A stretch of DNA of 46,174 nucleotides from Sedimentisphaerales bacterium (GTDB lineage: Bacteria; Planctomycetota; Phycisphaerae; Sedimentisphaerales; Anaerobacaceae). The stretch lies in assembly GCA_016932835.1 (NCBI GenBank), contig JAFGCD010000036.1:1-46174 (forward strand), in the 5' to 3' direction. The position numbers and the translations under genes are program-made. The notes below the pieces were generated by a model that was not told the origin of the DNA, ran no database searches, and saw only the letters and a program-made list of their open reading frames with translations. This document shows, one piece after another, positions 16,360 to 25,551 of this stretch (the stretch's first letter is position 1; each line of letters starts with the position of its first letter).

Positions 16360-18180
16360 ATGGGTCGCATAGCCGTCCTTGACCAGAATATGATAAATAT
16401 GATTGCCGCCGGCGAGGTCATCGAACGGCCGGCAAGCGTCGTCAAGGAGCTGATGGAAAACAGTATCGACGCCGGAGCCACAAAGATAACCGTCGCCGTC
16501 GAAGACGGCGGGCGAAAGCTCATCTCCATCACCGACAACGGCTGCGGAATGGACGCCGACGACCTGGCCCGAGCATTCGAGCCGCACGCCACCAGTAAGA
16601 TACGAACCAGCACCGATTTGACGGGCATATCCACGCTTGGTTTCAGGGGAGAAGCCCTGGCGAGTATCGCCTCGGTCGCCCAGGTCAGAGCCGTCAGCAG
16701 AACGCCCGATTCGCCCGGAGCCGAATCGCTCGAAATAGACTGCGGCCAAAAAGGCCCGGTAACCCCCTGCAGCGCCGACTACGGCACCACTATCCAGGTA
16801 CGCGATATATTCTACAAGCTGCCCGCCCGCCGAAAATTCCTCCGGACAGCCAACACCGAAATGGGCCATATTTCAGAGCAATTCACCCGAATCGCTCTTG
16901 GCGCCTGTCGTCACGAGGCGGACTCACCGGCCGGCTTCGACCTGACCCTCATAAACAACGGCAGGGAGACTTACCGCCTCTGGGCAGGCCAAAGCCTCAC
17001 CGAAAGAATAAACGCCCTTTTCCCCATGCTCGCCGAGAACCCCGCCGCCGACTTCATCGAAACCCGCACCAGCGAAAAGGGACTGCAGATACACGCACTC
17101 ATCGGCAAACCATCGATATCCAGAACCAGCAACAAGTTCCAGTACATATTCCTCAACGGGCGATTCATCCGCGACAAGTTCATCTCGCACGCAATCCGCG
17201 AGGCATATCGCGGCCTGCTCGAACCCAATCGTTTCGGCGTGGTATTCCTGTTCATAACAATGCCCTTCGAGGATTACGATGTCAATGTCCACCCGACCAA
17301 AAGCGAGGTGCGGTTCTACAACGCCAATCTCGTACACTCGCAGGTATTGGGAGCAATCCGAGAAAAGCTCCTGGGGGCTGACCTCGATATCGACGCCAGA
17401 CTGCCGACTGCTGAAGGGCCGCCCACCGCCGGCCCCAGACGCATGGAGATCACCGATGCAATGGCCGAGTTCTTCAAAAAGCACCGTCCCGGCGGCGGCC
17501 AGCAGCAGCTCAGCTTCGCCCGAACCGCACACTCAGACCACGCCCACACTGCCGCCGCAACCATTCCCCAAAGCCCTCCCGACCTGCCGGCCACCCAAAC
17601 CTCGACCGAGCCAGGCAGATTCCTACAGATACACGACAGCTTCATCGTCGCAGAAACCGACGAGGGCTTTATTATCGTCGATCAGCACGCCCTTCACGAA
17701 CGCATCATGTATGAGGACCTGCGAAGGCGAGTAGAAGCCGGCAGCCTCGAATCCCAAAGGCTCTTGATCCCTCAGAGCTTCGAGCTGACCGATGCCCAGG
17801 CAGCCATTATCGAGGCCAATTCCGAATTGATTGAGAAACTCGGCATTGAGCTTGTCCCGTTCGGGCCGCGCACGATGGCCGTCCAGGCCTTTCCCAGTCT
17901 TCTAACAAAGGCCGACCCCCTCGACTTCGTCCAGGACCTGATAGACCTGCTGGAAAAGCAGGAAACAGGCCCGAACCCGCAGAGCCTGCTCGACGACGTA
18001 CTGAATATGGCCGCGTGCAAGGCCGCAATCAAGGCCGGCCAGAAACTGACCGACAGCGAAATGGCCCGCCTCCTGGCCGGCAGGGGCGAGACTGAATCGG
18101 CCGGCCGCTGCCCCCACGGAAGGCCTACGACACTGAAATTCTCCCTCGCAGATCTCGAAAAACAGTTCAAGAGGACATAA
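16360..18180 (+). CDS. mutL: DNA mismatch repair protein MutL
   Basis: 606 residues. MutL couples mismatch recognition by MutS to strand removal. The GHKL ATPase domain shows the catalytic E33 in KELMENSIDAG, DNGCGM near 60, and TSKI...GFRGEALASI. The C-terminal domain carries DQHALHERIMYE from D441, matching the endonuclease motif DQHA(X)2E(X)4E, plus ACKAA around C553 and CPHGRP at C584. It is therefore the nicking type of MutL, not the E. coli MutH-dependent type. GGAGCAG precedes the ATG. The TAA overlaps the next ATG by one base (TAATG), so translation is coupled to the ABC importer genes. Confidence 0.97.
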   Translation: MGRIAVLDQNMINMIAAGEVIERPASVVKELMENSIDAGATKITVAVEDGGRKLISITDNGCGMDADDLARAFEPHATSKIRTSTDLTGISTLGFRGEALASIASVAQVRAVSRTPDSPGAESLEIDCGQKGPVTPCSADYGTTIQVRDIFYKLPARRKFLRTANTEMGHISEQFTRIALGACRHEADSPAGFDLTLINNGRETYRLWAGQSLTERINALFPMLAENPAADFIETRTSEKGLQIHALIGKPSISRTSNKFQYIFLNGRFIRDKFISHAIREAYRGLLEPNRFGVVFLFITMPFEDYDVNVHPTKSEVRFYNANLVHSQVLGAIREKLLGADLDIDARLPTAEGPPTAGPRRMEITDAMAEFFKKHRPGGGQQQLSFARTAHSDHAHTAAATIPQSPPDLPATQTSTEPGRFLQIHDSFIVAETDEGFIIVDQHALHERIMYEDLRRRVEAGSLESQRLLIPQSFELTDAQAAIIEANSELIEKLGIELVPFGPRTMAVQAFPSLLTKADPLDFVQDLIDLLEKQETGPNPQSLLDDVLNMAACKAAIKAGQKLTDSEMARLLAGRGETESAGRCPHGRPTTLKFSLADLEKQFKRT

Positions 18181-19076
18181 TGAACAAGTGGCGACTGTTG
18201 ATATTACTGGTCGGCTGCTGGATGGCCGCGGGATTTGCGCTCTTCGGTGGCCAAAAAACACCGGATCACACCCGCCCGCCCCACCCCGGGAATGTCAAAC
18301 GAATCGTCTCGCTTGCGCCGAATCTTACGGAAATACTATACGCACTCGGTCTCGAACAGAAAATAGCCGGCGTTACACTTCTCAGCGACTACCCGCCCGA
18401 CGCCGCACACAAACCGAAAATCGGAACATTCTGGCAGCCCAATATCGAAGCGATAATAGCCGCAAAACCGGATATGGTGATTACACTTGGATTCAATCGC
18501 CAAACAGACATTGCCCGGCGACTTGAGAGAATCGGCTGTAACTGCCTGACAGTGAATATGGAGAAGGTTAGCGAGCTTTTCGAGGCGATTGAGACAATCG
18601 CAGCGGCAACCGGCACGCAAGGCCGCTCTGCTGAACTGGCTCTGGACCTGCGAACGAAGCTCGACCGGCTTTCCGCCCTGATGGGCAACGATGCCGGGAC
18701 AAAAGTCCTCTGGGTTATCAGCCGGGACCCCTTGCGGGTGGCGGGCAAAGAAACCTTTGTCAACGAGCTGATCGAGCTGGCAGGCGGCGTCAATGCAATC
18801 GGCCAAACAATACACAAATACCCCCCTGTCGGCGCCGAACAGGTGATAGCCTGTGCCCCTGAGGTCATTATCGAGCCTGCTATGGGCCGCAAAACCGTCC
18901 CGGAGCAGAAAAAGGAGGCACTGGTCTACTGGAGCAAATTCGAAAACGTCCCGGCAGTGGCCAATGGGAGAATCTATGTCATATCCCCCGATGCCGTCTG
19001 CCGGCTCGGACCGCGACTGTACCAGGGCGTCGAAACCGTTGCCCGATGCCTGAAACCCGAACTTTTTGCAGATTGA
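18180..19076 (+). CDS. BtuF-like ABC transporter substrate-binding protein
   Basis: 298 residues. The N-terminus has a hydrophobic signal or anchor (about 5-22) with a possible lipobox LVGC at 10-13. The mature part is a class III (helical backbone) binding protein: VKRIVSLAPNLTEILYALGL, then AGVTLLSDYPPDA, PNIEAIIAAKPDMVI and VGAEQVIACAPEVIIEPA. The family delivers cobalamin, heme or ferric siderophores. The first block resembles cobalamin-type BtuF, but the ligand is not certain. It is coupled to mutL by a one-base overlap and precedes the permease by four bases, forming an FCD importer set. I saw no cobalamin riboswitch upstream of this operon. Confidence 0.85.
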   Translation: MNKWRLLILLVGCWMAAGFALFGGQKTPDHTRPPHPGNVKRIVSLAPNLTEILYALGLEQKIAGVTLLSDYPPDAAHKPKIGTFWQPNIEAIIAAKPDMVITLGFNRQTDIARRLERIGCNCLTVNMEKVSELFEAIETIAAATGTQGRSAELALDLRTKLDRLSALMGNDAGTKVLWVISRDPLRVAGKETFVNELIELAGGVNAIGQTIHKYPPVGAEQVIACAPEVIIEPAMGRKTVPEQKKEALVYWSKFENVPAVANGRIYVISPDAVCRLGPRLYQGVETVARCLKPELFAD

Positions 19077-19080
19077 ACCA

Positions 19081-20103
19081 ATGACCGAGCCTCTAACACC
19101 TAACAAGTTGGCTGTGAGAATCGCCGCCGCACTCGTACTGCTCCTGCTTGTTATGTTCGCTTGCTCGCTGATCGGCGCCAAGAGCATTTCGCTCCGCACG
19201 GCATTTGCCGGCGAAGCCGCCGTTAACCCCGATTACGAGATATTCATCCGGGTCAGGGTGCCTCGAATAATACTCGCCGTCATAGTAGGCGCAGCGCTGG
19301 CCTGCAGCGGCGGAGTCTTTCAGGCCCTGCTGCGAAACCCCCTTGCAGACCCGTACATATTGGGCATATCCAGTGGAGCCGGTTTGGGAGCAATGATCGC
19401 AGTCGTCGGCGGATTGAACTGGACCCTCTTCGGACGCTCGCCCATTGCCGTTTTCGCATTTCTTGGAGCCCTCGGAACCGTCTGGCTCGTCTGGACTATC
19501 GGCAGGCTCACAGGAAAATTCCACCTCACAGGCCTGCTCTTGGCAGGCGTCGTCGTAAATGCGTTCTTCTCGGCCGTCATAATGTTCCTCACCTCCGTCG
19601 CCAAGGCCGACCAGGTCCATGCGACCATATTCTGGCTCATGGGCAATATGACCGAAGAGGACTTCATAGTGCTCTGGATAGCGGCAGGATGTGTTGGAGC
19701 GGGGATAGTAGCGCTGTTCTACCTGAGCCCGCAACTCAATGCCCTCAGTTTCGGCGAAGACGATGCCCGAAGTATGGGCGTAAACACCGCCAGAACCCGT
19801 TTGGCGGCATTCGCGATTGCGGCCCTGATGACCGCCGTCGCAGTAAGTCTCAGCGGCCTGATAGGATTTGTCGGGTTGATTGTTCCCCACGGCGTCCGGC
19901 TCGTATTCGGCCCCGACCACCGCCAGTTGCTGCCCCTCAGCGCTATCGCCGGGGCCATATTCCTCGTCGCCGCAGACACCTTGGCTCGCATAGTAGTCGC
20001 ACCTGCGCAACTGCCGGTGGGCGTCGTCACGGCCATTATAGGGGGACCTTTCTTTTTGTTACTCCTGATTAGATACAGCAGGAGAGTCGGCTGGTTCAAA
20101 TGA
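19081..20103 (+). CDS. FecCD/BtuC-type ABC transporter permease
   Basis: 340 residues from ATG 19081; the frame opens at a TTG at 19066 inside the previous gene. About ten membrane segments, as in BtuC. Family blocks: VRVPRIILAVIVGAALACSG, FQALLRNPLADPYILGISSGAG, and SLSGLIGFVGLIVPHGVR, the cytoplasmic coupling region contacting the ATPase. It forms the inner-membrane channel of the cobalamin/siderophore-type importer. Its stop overlaps the ATPase start by four bases (ATGA), so the subunits are made together. Confidence 0.93.
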   Translation: MTEPLTPNKLAVRIAAALVLLLLVMFACSLIGAKSISLRTAFAGEAAVNPDYEIFIRVRVPRIILAVIVGAALACSGGVFQALLRNPLADPYILGISSGAGLGAMIAVVGGLNWTLFGRSPIAVFAFLGALGTVWLVWTIGRLTGKFHLTGLLLAGVVVNAFFSAVIMFLTSVAKADQVHATIFWLMGNMTEEDFIVLWIAAGCVGAGIVALFYLSPQLNALSFGEDDARSMGVNTARTRLAAFAIAALMTAVAVSLSGLIGFVGLIVPHGVRLVFGPDHRQLLPLSAIAGAIFLVAADTLARIVVAPAQLPVGVVTAIIGGPFFLLLLIRYSRRVGWFK

Positions 20104-20927
20104 GCGGCATTATCGAAGTTGAAAACCTGACTTTTGGCTACACCCTGCAAAGCGAGGTGCTTGAGAACATCAGCTTTGAGGTCGCACCGGGAACCTTTTT
20201 GGCAATAGCCGGGCCGAACGGTGCCGGCAAGAGCACCCTGCTGAACCTGCTCTGCGGCACGCTGAAACCCGGAGCAGGCTCTATAGCTATCGATTCGGCC
20301 CCGCTTCAATCATACAGCATAGAGACACTCGCCGAACGAATAGCCGTCGTCCGACAGGGATTCCTGCCTATGTTCGGCTTTTCGGTTATTGAGACCGTAA
20401 TGATGGCCAGGACACGCCAATTCGCAGCGACGGGATTCGAGACCAAGACCGACCGCAAAATCGTCGAAGAGGCGCTCCAAATGACCGATACCGCCCACTT
20501 CGCCGCCAGACCGCTGGGCAGCCTTAGCACGGGCGAGCGACAGCGGGTCTTCATTGCCAGGGCGCTGGCCCAAGACACGCCAATCCTGCTCCTGGACGAA
20601 CCGACCAGCTTCCTCGACCTCAAGCATCAGGTCGGCATATACGACCTGCTCAAAACCGCGCAAATCGATAGAGGCAAAACCATTGTAACCGTAACGCACG
20701 AAATCAACCTCGCCGCACAATACTGCGACCAGGCTATGCTGCTCGGAGCCGACCGAAGCTGTCTGTTCGGACCCGCCAAAGAAGTGCTTCGCTGCGAGCA
20801 AATCCAGAACGTTTTCGGTGTGAATGTCGCTACAGCGACAGCCGGAAAACAACAATTCTTCATCGCTCTTGGCAAACTCGCAAAAAACAGACCACCGCTA
20901 AGAGACAGCACGCCCAACTCCCAATAG
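20100..20927 (+). CDS. BtuD/FecE-type ABC transporter ATP-binding protein
   Basis: 275 residues. Walker A GPNGAGKST (about 38-46), signature LSTGERQR, Walker B ILLLDEPTSFLD, and the switch histidine in VTVTHEIN are all intact. The C-terminal tail (about 235-275) goes beyond the core and is unremarkable. It powers the importer with the two upstream genes. No clear terminator follows; the operon mutL-FCD may end by Rho. Confidence 0.94.
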   Translation: MSGIIEVENLTFGYTLQSEVLENISFEVAPGTFLAIAGPNGAGKSTLLNLLCGTLKPGAGSIAIDSAPLQSYSIETLAERIAVVRQGFLPMFGFSVIETVMMARTRQFAATGFETKTDRKIVEEALQMTDTAHFAARPLGSLSTGERQRVFIARALAQDTPILLLDEPTSFLDLKHQVGIYDLLKTAQIDRGKTIVTVTHEINLAAQYCDQAMLLGADRSCLFGPAKEVLRCEQIQNVFGVNVATATAGKQQFFIALGKLAKNRPPLRDSTPNSQ

Positions 20928-21064
20928 CCCCAACTGCTCCTTTCTACCTAACCTCTTACTGCTTAAATAGTTATACATTATTGACCCTGGCAGCCTGATG
21001 ATTTTGGACTTTGCCCCTCCCGCGCCTCACGCCGCAAACTGTCACAATTTGCCCAAACAATTGC

Positions 21065-21094
21065 TGTACAACGGCTGTATCGCAATGGTATAAT
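21065..21094 (+). promoter_or_regulatory. promoter for the DksA-like gene and yacG
   Basis: A perfect TATAAT (21089-21094) has TGTACA (21065-21070, four of six) 18 bases upstream. The start near 21101 gives a leader of about 49 bases. The rest of the 222-base gap after the ABC operon shows no gene. Confidence 0.55.
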
Positions 21095-21149
21095 ATTGGT
21101 TTTGCAGGCAGCCAAAGAAACGTTAGGCACATAGAAAGGCAGATAAACA

Positions 21150-21611
21150 GTGGCCCAGAAACGCAAGAAGGCTTCGAATAAAAAGACCAGGCCCGTCCGA
21201 AGGAAAAAGAAACACCTGCTCAAGGCCGATCTTATTCATTTCAGGCAATTGCTCCTTGAAAAACGAAAAGAGATACTCGTCAACGTAACCGAATTCGAAG
21301 ACGAAGCGCTGAAGAAGTCCAGGCTGGACGCGAGCGGAGACCTCTCAAGCATGCCAATCCACATGGCCGATTTGGCAACCGACAATTACGAACAGGAATT
21401 CGCCCTGGGCTTGATGGATAGCGAGATAAAACTGCTAAAGGAAATCAACGACGCCTTGGGGCGTATCGAGCAGGGAATCTACGGAATTTGTGAAGGAACC
21501 GGCAGCCAGATACCGAAAACCCGCCTTGAAGCAAAACCCTGGGCCAGATATTGTGTCGAATACGCCAGAATGCTTGAGCAGGGGCTTGTCAGGGATGACC
21601 AGGAACAATAG
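21150..21611 (+). CDS. DksA/TraR-like protein with half of the zinc site missing
   Basis: 153 residues, GTG start. A basic N-terminus (about 20 lysines/arginines in the first 40 residues) is followed by a helical hairpin and the DksA/TraR C-terminal region EQGIYGIC...RLEAKPWARYC. The family normally has four zinc cysteines spaced C-X2-C-X17-C-X2-C. Here C114 and C135 remain, but the partners are T117 and Y138, so a normal C4 zinc site cannot form. The usual coiled-coil-tip acidic residues cannot be judged with confidence. DksA-type proteins bind the RNA polymerase secondary channel and modulate transcription with ppGpp; whether this one does is open. yacG overlaps its 3' end by 17 bases. Confidence 0.82.
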   Translation: MAQKRKKASNKKTRPVRRKKKHLLKADLIHFRQLLLEKRKEILVNVTEFEDEALKKSRLDASGDLSSMPIHMADLATDNYEQEFALGLMDSEIKLLKEINDALGRIEQGIYGICEGTGSQIPKTRLEAKPWARYCVEYARMLEQGLVRDDQEQ

Positions 21612-21825
21612 AAGACCGAATCCTAACCTCCCCATAAACCAAAGATGCCCGATTTGTAACAAACCTCTCACCGCGCCAAGTCTCGGAGAATCGGGACATG
21701 AGGACTGCTTACCCTTTTGCTCCGAGCGGTGCAAGCTTATAGACCTCGGCGCATGGCTCGATTCAAATTACAGGATTGCCGCAACGCCTCAGCAATCAGA
21801 CCGCGCCTTTGATTCAGTTCAATAG
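21595..21825 (+). CDS. yacG: YacG-like zinc-binding protein (DNA gyrase inhibitor family)
   Basis: 76 residues starting at ATG 21595, inside the end of the DksA-like gene in another frame. The zinc ligands are C18 and C21 (RCPICNK) and C42 and C46 (FCSERCKLIDLGAWL). The segment from FCSERCK through DLGAWLDSNYRIA is the YacG signature. E. coli YacG binds the GyrB C-terminus and inhibits gyrase. A longer frame runs back to 21490 but only shadows the upstream gene. Overlap suggests translational coupling. Confidence 0.88.
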   Translation: MTRNNRRPNPNLPINQRCPICNKPLTAPSLGESGHEDCLPFCSERCKLIDLGAWLDSNYRIAATPQQSDRAFDSVQ

Positions 21826-21964
21826 TCTCCCCGCGAACCGCCCGGCAAGTCGCCTGCGGAACAAAATCTTATGAAATCTGTTGATTACGGCCCATAAGTC
21901 GTTGTATATTGTCAACAGTGTTACTGGAAGGATGCTGCCTGCAACCTTTTTGAAAGGAGGCGAA

Positions 21965-23245
21965 ATGGCCAACGAAAGGCAACAGTTGCAGATATTCGAG
22001 GGTCTGCTGTTTCCCAAACTGTTTCAGGCATTCGGCATGGCTGTGCAGCCCAGCAAGCTCATACTCGCGCTTCTCGGCCTCACCGTTATATGCCTTGCCG
22101 GCTATATCATGGATTTCAGCGCAACAGTCGTAGTAACACCCGAGACACAGGAAACGGTTACCGAGTTGCAGATATACCTCGGCAGCACAACACCGGATAC
22201 CGCAACGGCGGAGTTTCGCAGAAACTTCAAAGAAAACGGCAGACGCACGGGCGTCTTTTCCGCCATGTGGCGTTTTGGCGCTCAGAAGCTTCACGCAGCC
22301 CTCTGGGAACTATTTCAATTCAATCTTGGAAGTATCGCAAAAAACATCGCAGACTACTTCAAAGCTGTTGCCTGGGCGATAAAATACCATTACATCTATT
22401 GTGGCGTATTCGCCCTGATTAAACTCGTCGTCTTTGCTGTGATCGGCGGGACTATCTGCCGGCTTGCCGCACTGCAATTCGCCAGATCGGAGAGACCCGA
22501 ACTTATCGCTGCAATGCGCTTCAGCCTAAAAAAATTCGCAAGTTTCTTCTTCTCCCCCCTCGTACCAGTCATCGGAATTCTGGGAATGGGCATATTTGTA
22601 TTTGCCCTGGGACTATTATGCAATATCCCGGTGGTCGGCCCGCTTCTTACCAGCCTCTTCACACTGCTCGCTCTGCTGGGAGGAACGGTAATAGCAGCTA
22701 TTTTGATAGGACTGGCTGCCGGTTTCAACCTGATGCCCCCTGCTGTGGCCTACGACGGGCTCGATGCACTGGATGTGATGGGAAGATCATACAGCTACGT
22801 CTTCAGAAGACCCTGGAGAATGGTTTTCTACACTGGGATATCCGGAATCTGCGGAGCCGTCTGTTATCTGTTCGTGCGATTCTTCGCCTTCTTGCTGATC
22901 CTCGTAACCTTCGGTATTCTGAGACTAAGCGTATGGTCCCAAAACAGCAGCGGCGTCAACAGGCTGACAGCCATCTGGTCTAAACCGGAGTTCATGAACT
23001 TCTTCGGCGCAAATCCCGCCGCCGCAAGCTCGACAATCGAAGCAATAGCAGCCTTTATCGTACACCTGTGCCTGTGGATCGTTGCAGGACTCGTCGTCTC
23101 CGTCGTAATAACCTTCTATTTCTCCGCCAACACCATAATCTACGCCTTAATGCGAAACAAGGTGGACGACTCTGCTCTTGACGATGTCTTTCTGGATTCC
23201 GAAGAACCGCATTTGGATGCGATTTCGGACTCGGATGATTTCTGA
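21965..23245 (+). CDS. multi-pass membrane protein of unknown function
   Basis: 426 residues from ATG 21965, preceded by a very strong ribosome site (AAAGGAGG); the frame extends to 21881 but that part is leader. Hydrophobic segments cluster near residues 30-50, 140-170, 195-230, 235-270, 290-330 and 365-400, so about six to seven membrane spans. Residues about 55-110 and 335-360 appear to be soluble loops. The C-terminus is acidic (SEEPHLDAISDSDDF). No catalytic motif or named domain is recognised. A helix-rich glycerophosphoryl-like or stomatin-like role cannot be argued from the sequence. The next gene, a membrane sugar-nucleotide dehydratase, has its own promoter. Confidence 0.85.
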   Translation: MANERQQLQIFEGLLFPKLFQAFGMAVQPSKLILALLGLTVICLAGYIMDFSATVVVTPETQETVTELQIYLGSTTPDTATAEFRRNFKENGRRTGVFSAMWRFGAQKLHAALWELFQFNLGSIAKNIADYFKAVAWAIKYHYIYCGVFALIKLVVFAVIGGTICRLAALQFARSERPELIAAMRFSLKKFASFFFSPLVPVIGILGMGIFVFALGLLCNIPVVGPLLTSLFTLLALLGGTVIAAILIGLAAGFNLMPPAVAYDGLDALDVMGRSYSYVFRRPWRMVFYTGISGICGAVCYLFVRFFAFLLILVTFGILRLSVWSQNSSGVNRLTAIWSKPEFMNFFGANPAAASSTIEAIAAFIVHLCLWIVAGLVVSVVITFYFSANTIIYALMRNKVDDSALDDVFLDSEEPHLDAISDSDDF

Positions 23246-23396
23246 ATACAACAGCCCGTTCCGCAGGATCAGCGAGCGAATGCTCTCAAGCAACTCGACA
23301 AACACTCCCGGCGGCGATTCACTGGATTTTCGCCCGATAAAAAGACTCAAAGCAGGCCGCTTCAACAACTACCAGAGACCTTACGCCATACAGTGA
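23235..23396 (+). CDS. possible small overlapping ORF
   Basis: 53 codons starting at an ATG that overlaps the stop of the membrane protein by 11 bases. The product would be basic and polar (starting MISEYNSPFRRISERM), with no recognised motif. GGA lies shortly before the ATG, but the ribosome site is weak. It may be a coupled small protein or chance; only its position directly after a stop codon and its unbroken length argue for it. Confidence 0.25.
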   Translation: MISEYNSPFRRISERMLSSNSTNTPGGDSLDFRPIKRLKAGRFNNYQRPYAIQ

Positions 23397-23424
23397 ACCA
23401 CTTCTTTCTCAATGGCGGCATTTG

Positions 23425-23453
23425 TTGACGTATCCTCAAGCCGTCACTATGGT
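23425..23453 (+). promoter_or_regulatory. promoter for the CapD-type gene
   Basis: TTGACG (23425-23430), a 17-base spacer and TATGGT (23448-23453). The start near 23460 leaves a leader of about 39 bases to the ATG at 23499. Confidence 0.6.
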
Positions 23454-23498
23454 TAGCCGATTAAGACAAACAGGTGGAGAGTATAGTGTTGAGAAAAT

Positions 23499-25454
23499 AT
23501 GCCTGAGTCAAAGAGTGACAGCCAAGAAGATATAACACGAGCCCCTGAGCAGCTCGGGCGACCCCCGGCTGTGCTGCTGCGCTTTCGAAGGACAGTGATT
23601 GTCCTTACGCACCTTGTCGCCTTCGCGATCTCGCTGGTGCTGTCCTTTCTTGTAACAAGCGGCATGGAGGTCAGCCGCAGTTGGCTCTTCGGCCAGTACC
23701 CCCCCCTGTTGCTGTTTTTCCTGGTCATTAAGCTCCCGATATTCGCTCTCTTCAAGCAATACCGAGGCTGGTGGCGATACGTCGGAATCTCAGACCTCGT
23801 CGGAATACTCAGAGCATCGCTTGTCAGCACGCTGGTTATCGTAGGCCTGTGGTTCTTCGTAATCATTCGCGGAGCAGGTGTAATTCAGCAGACACTTGGC
23901 AGTATAGCTAATGTCAGCCAGGGCGTCTTCATGGCCGATATGTTCGGAACAGTCCTCATCCTCGCGGGCCTGCGAATGATTATCAGGTTGTATTACGAGG
24001 AATTTCGCACCGTCGAGGCAGGCCGACTGAAACGATTCCTCATCGTCGGAGCAGGAAATACAGGAGAAACGCTCCTCAGGGATATTCACAGAATGCCCGT
24101 CGCCGAATACGAAGTCGTCGGATTCATAGACGATGATTCCACAAAACACGGCATCAACATTCATGGAATACCCGTCCTCGGCAGCGTCGCACAACTGCCC
24201 CAGATCTGCAAGAGCCGCAACATCGAAGAGATCGCCATAGCAATGCCAACCGCGACTCACGTCGAACTCAGACGAGTTATTCAGGTATGCGAGGGAACGA
24301 AAATTCGTTTCCGCACCGTGCCTTCGCTGACCGATATCGCCTCCGGCAGGTTTCGCGTCTCACAAATTCGAGATGTCGATATCAACGACCTGCTCGGACG
24401 AGAAGCCGTGCAGCTCGATCTCGACCTGATCGAGCAATTCGCCAGGAACAAGACGATTCTCGTTACCGGCGCAGGCGGGTCCATCGGGTCCGAAATGTGC
24501 CGACAGCTCTGCAACTTCAATCCTAAGCTGCTTCTTCTCGTCGAACAGGCGGAAAACCCACTTTTCTACGTCGAACGAGAACTTAGAAGAGATTACCCCG
24601 TTGTCAGTCTCCACGCCGTTGTATGCAACATCACCGACAAACTCCGGGTAAACGAGGTATTCGCCAGGTATAAGCCCCAAATCGTCATTCACGCCGCCGC
24701 TCACAAGCACGTCCCATTGATGGAGCTCAACCCCGGAGAGGCCGTCAAGAACAATATCATCGGCACCCGGACAATAGCAGACGCCGCCTCTGAACACAAT
24801 GCCACGAACTTCGTGATGATCAGCACCGATAAAGCCGTCAACCCGACCAGCATCATGGGCTCCTCCAAGAGAATTGCCGAAATGTACATTCAGGATTTGA
24901 ATACCACATCCCAAACGCATTTCGTCACCGTCAGGTTCGGCAACGTCCTCGGCTCCGACGGCTCCGTAGTGCCCATCTTCAAAAAGCAGATCGCCGAAGG
25001 AGGCCCCGTAACGGTAACAGACCCCAAAATGCAGCGATACTTCATGACGATACCCGAAGCAAGCCAACTCGTGCTCCAGGCAGCTACAATGGGCAAGGGC
25101 GGAGAAATCTTCGTCCTCGACATGGGCGAACCCGTCAAGATCGTCGATCTGGCAAAGGAACTGATTACCCTCAGCGGATTCAAGCCCGGAGAGGATATCG
25201 AGATAACCTTCACGGGCACAAGGCCGGGCGAAAAACTCTTCGAAGAGCTATCCATTGTCGGCGAAGACATGCAGCAGACCAGGCACCCAAAAATCGGAAT
25301 CTGGACCAATATCCCGATGAACCGCGACAAGCTCCGCGCCGGAATAGAGGAACTCATCGAGATCGGCAAAACGCAGAATCATCACGACATCGTCGAGAAG
25401 ATTAAGGAATTGGTGCCTGAGTACATCGGCAGCAACGGCACTGCGCCCCACTGA
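23499..25454 (+). CDS. membrane-bound nucleotide-sugar 4,6-dehydratase (CapD/PglF/WbpM type)
   Basis: 651 residues. Four membrane spans lie in about 30-160. A CoA-binding/Rossmann-like domain follows (VGAGNTGETLLRDI near 180), then the catalytic SDR domain: NAD loop TGAGGSIGS at about 322-330, and STDKAVNPTSIMGSSKR from S442. In this family the usual YXXXK tyrosine is replaced by methionine, and here M453 and K457 occupy those positions. Known members convert UDP-GlcNAc to a 4-keto-6-deoxy sugar for capsule, O-antigen or glycoprotein glycans. No glycan cluster surrounds it, so it may serve a general surface-polysaccharide pathway along with kdsA further right. It converges on the secretin gene with 97 bases between. 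Confidence 0.92.
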   Translation: MPESKSDSQEDITRAPEQLGRPPAVLLRFRRTVIVLTHLVAFAISLVLSFLVTSGMEVSRSWLFGQYPPLLLFFLVIKLPIFALFKQYRGWWRYVGISDLVGILRASLVSTLVIVGLWFFVIIRGAGVIQQTLGSIANVSQGVFMADMFGTVLILAGLRMIIRLYYEEFRTVEAGRLKRFLIVGAGNTGETLLRDIHRMPVAEYEVVGFIDDDSTKHGINIHGIPVLGSVAQLPQICKSRNIEEIAIAMPTATHVELRRVIQVCEGTKIRFRTVPSLTDIASGRFRVSQIRDVDINDLLGREAVQLDLDLIEQFARNKTILVTGAGGSIGSEMCRQLCNFNPKLLLLVEQAENPLFYVERELRRDYPVVSLHAVVCNITDKLRVNEVFARYKPQIVIHAAAHKHVPLMELNPGEAVKNNIIGTRTIADAASEHNATNFVMISTDKAVNPTSIMGSSKRIAEMYIQDLNTTSQTHFVTVRFGNVLGSDGSVVPIFKKQIAEGGPVTVTDPKMQRYFMTIPEASQLVLQAATMGKGGEIFVLDMGEPVKIVDLAKELITLSGFKPGEDIEITFTGTRPGEKLFEELSIVGEDMQQTRHPKIGIWTNIPMNRDKLRAGIEELIEIGKTQNHHDIVEKIKELVPEYIGSNGTAPH

Positions 25455-25551
25455 CAACACCGCCCCTGACAAACCCGCGTCCCAGCCATACGGCGCCGTC
25501 CTGGACGCAGATTCACCATCGAAGCGAAATGCAGCTCGCCGAAAAAACCTG

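Noticed and set aside
18100..18180. Cobalamin riboswitch upstream of the BtuF-like gene
   Set aside because: There is no leader; the gene overlaps mutL by one base.
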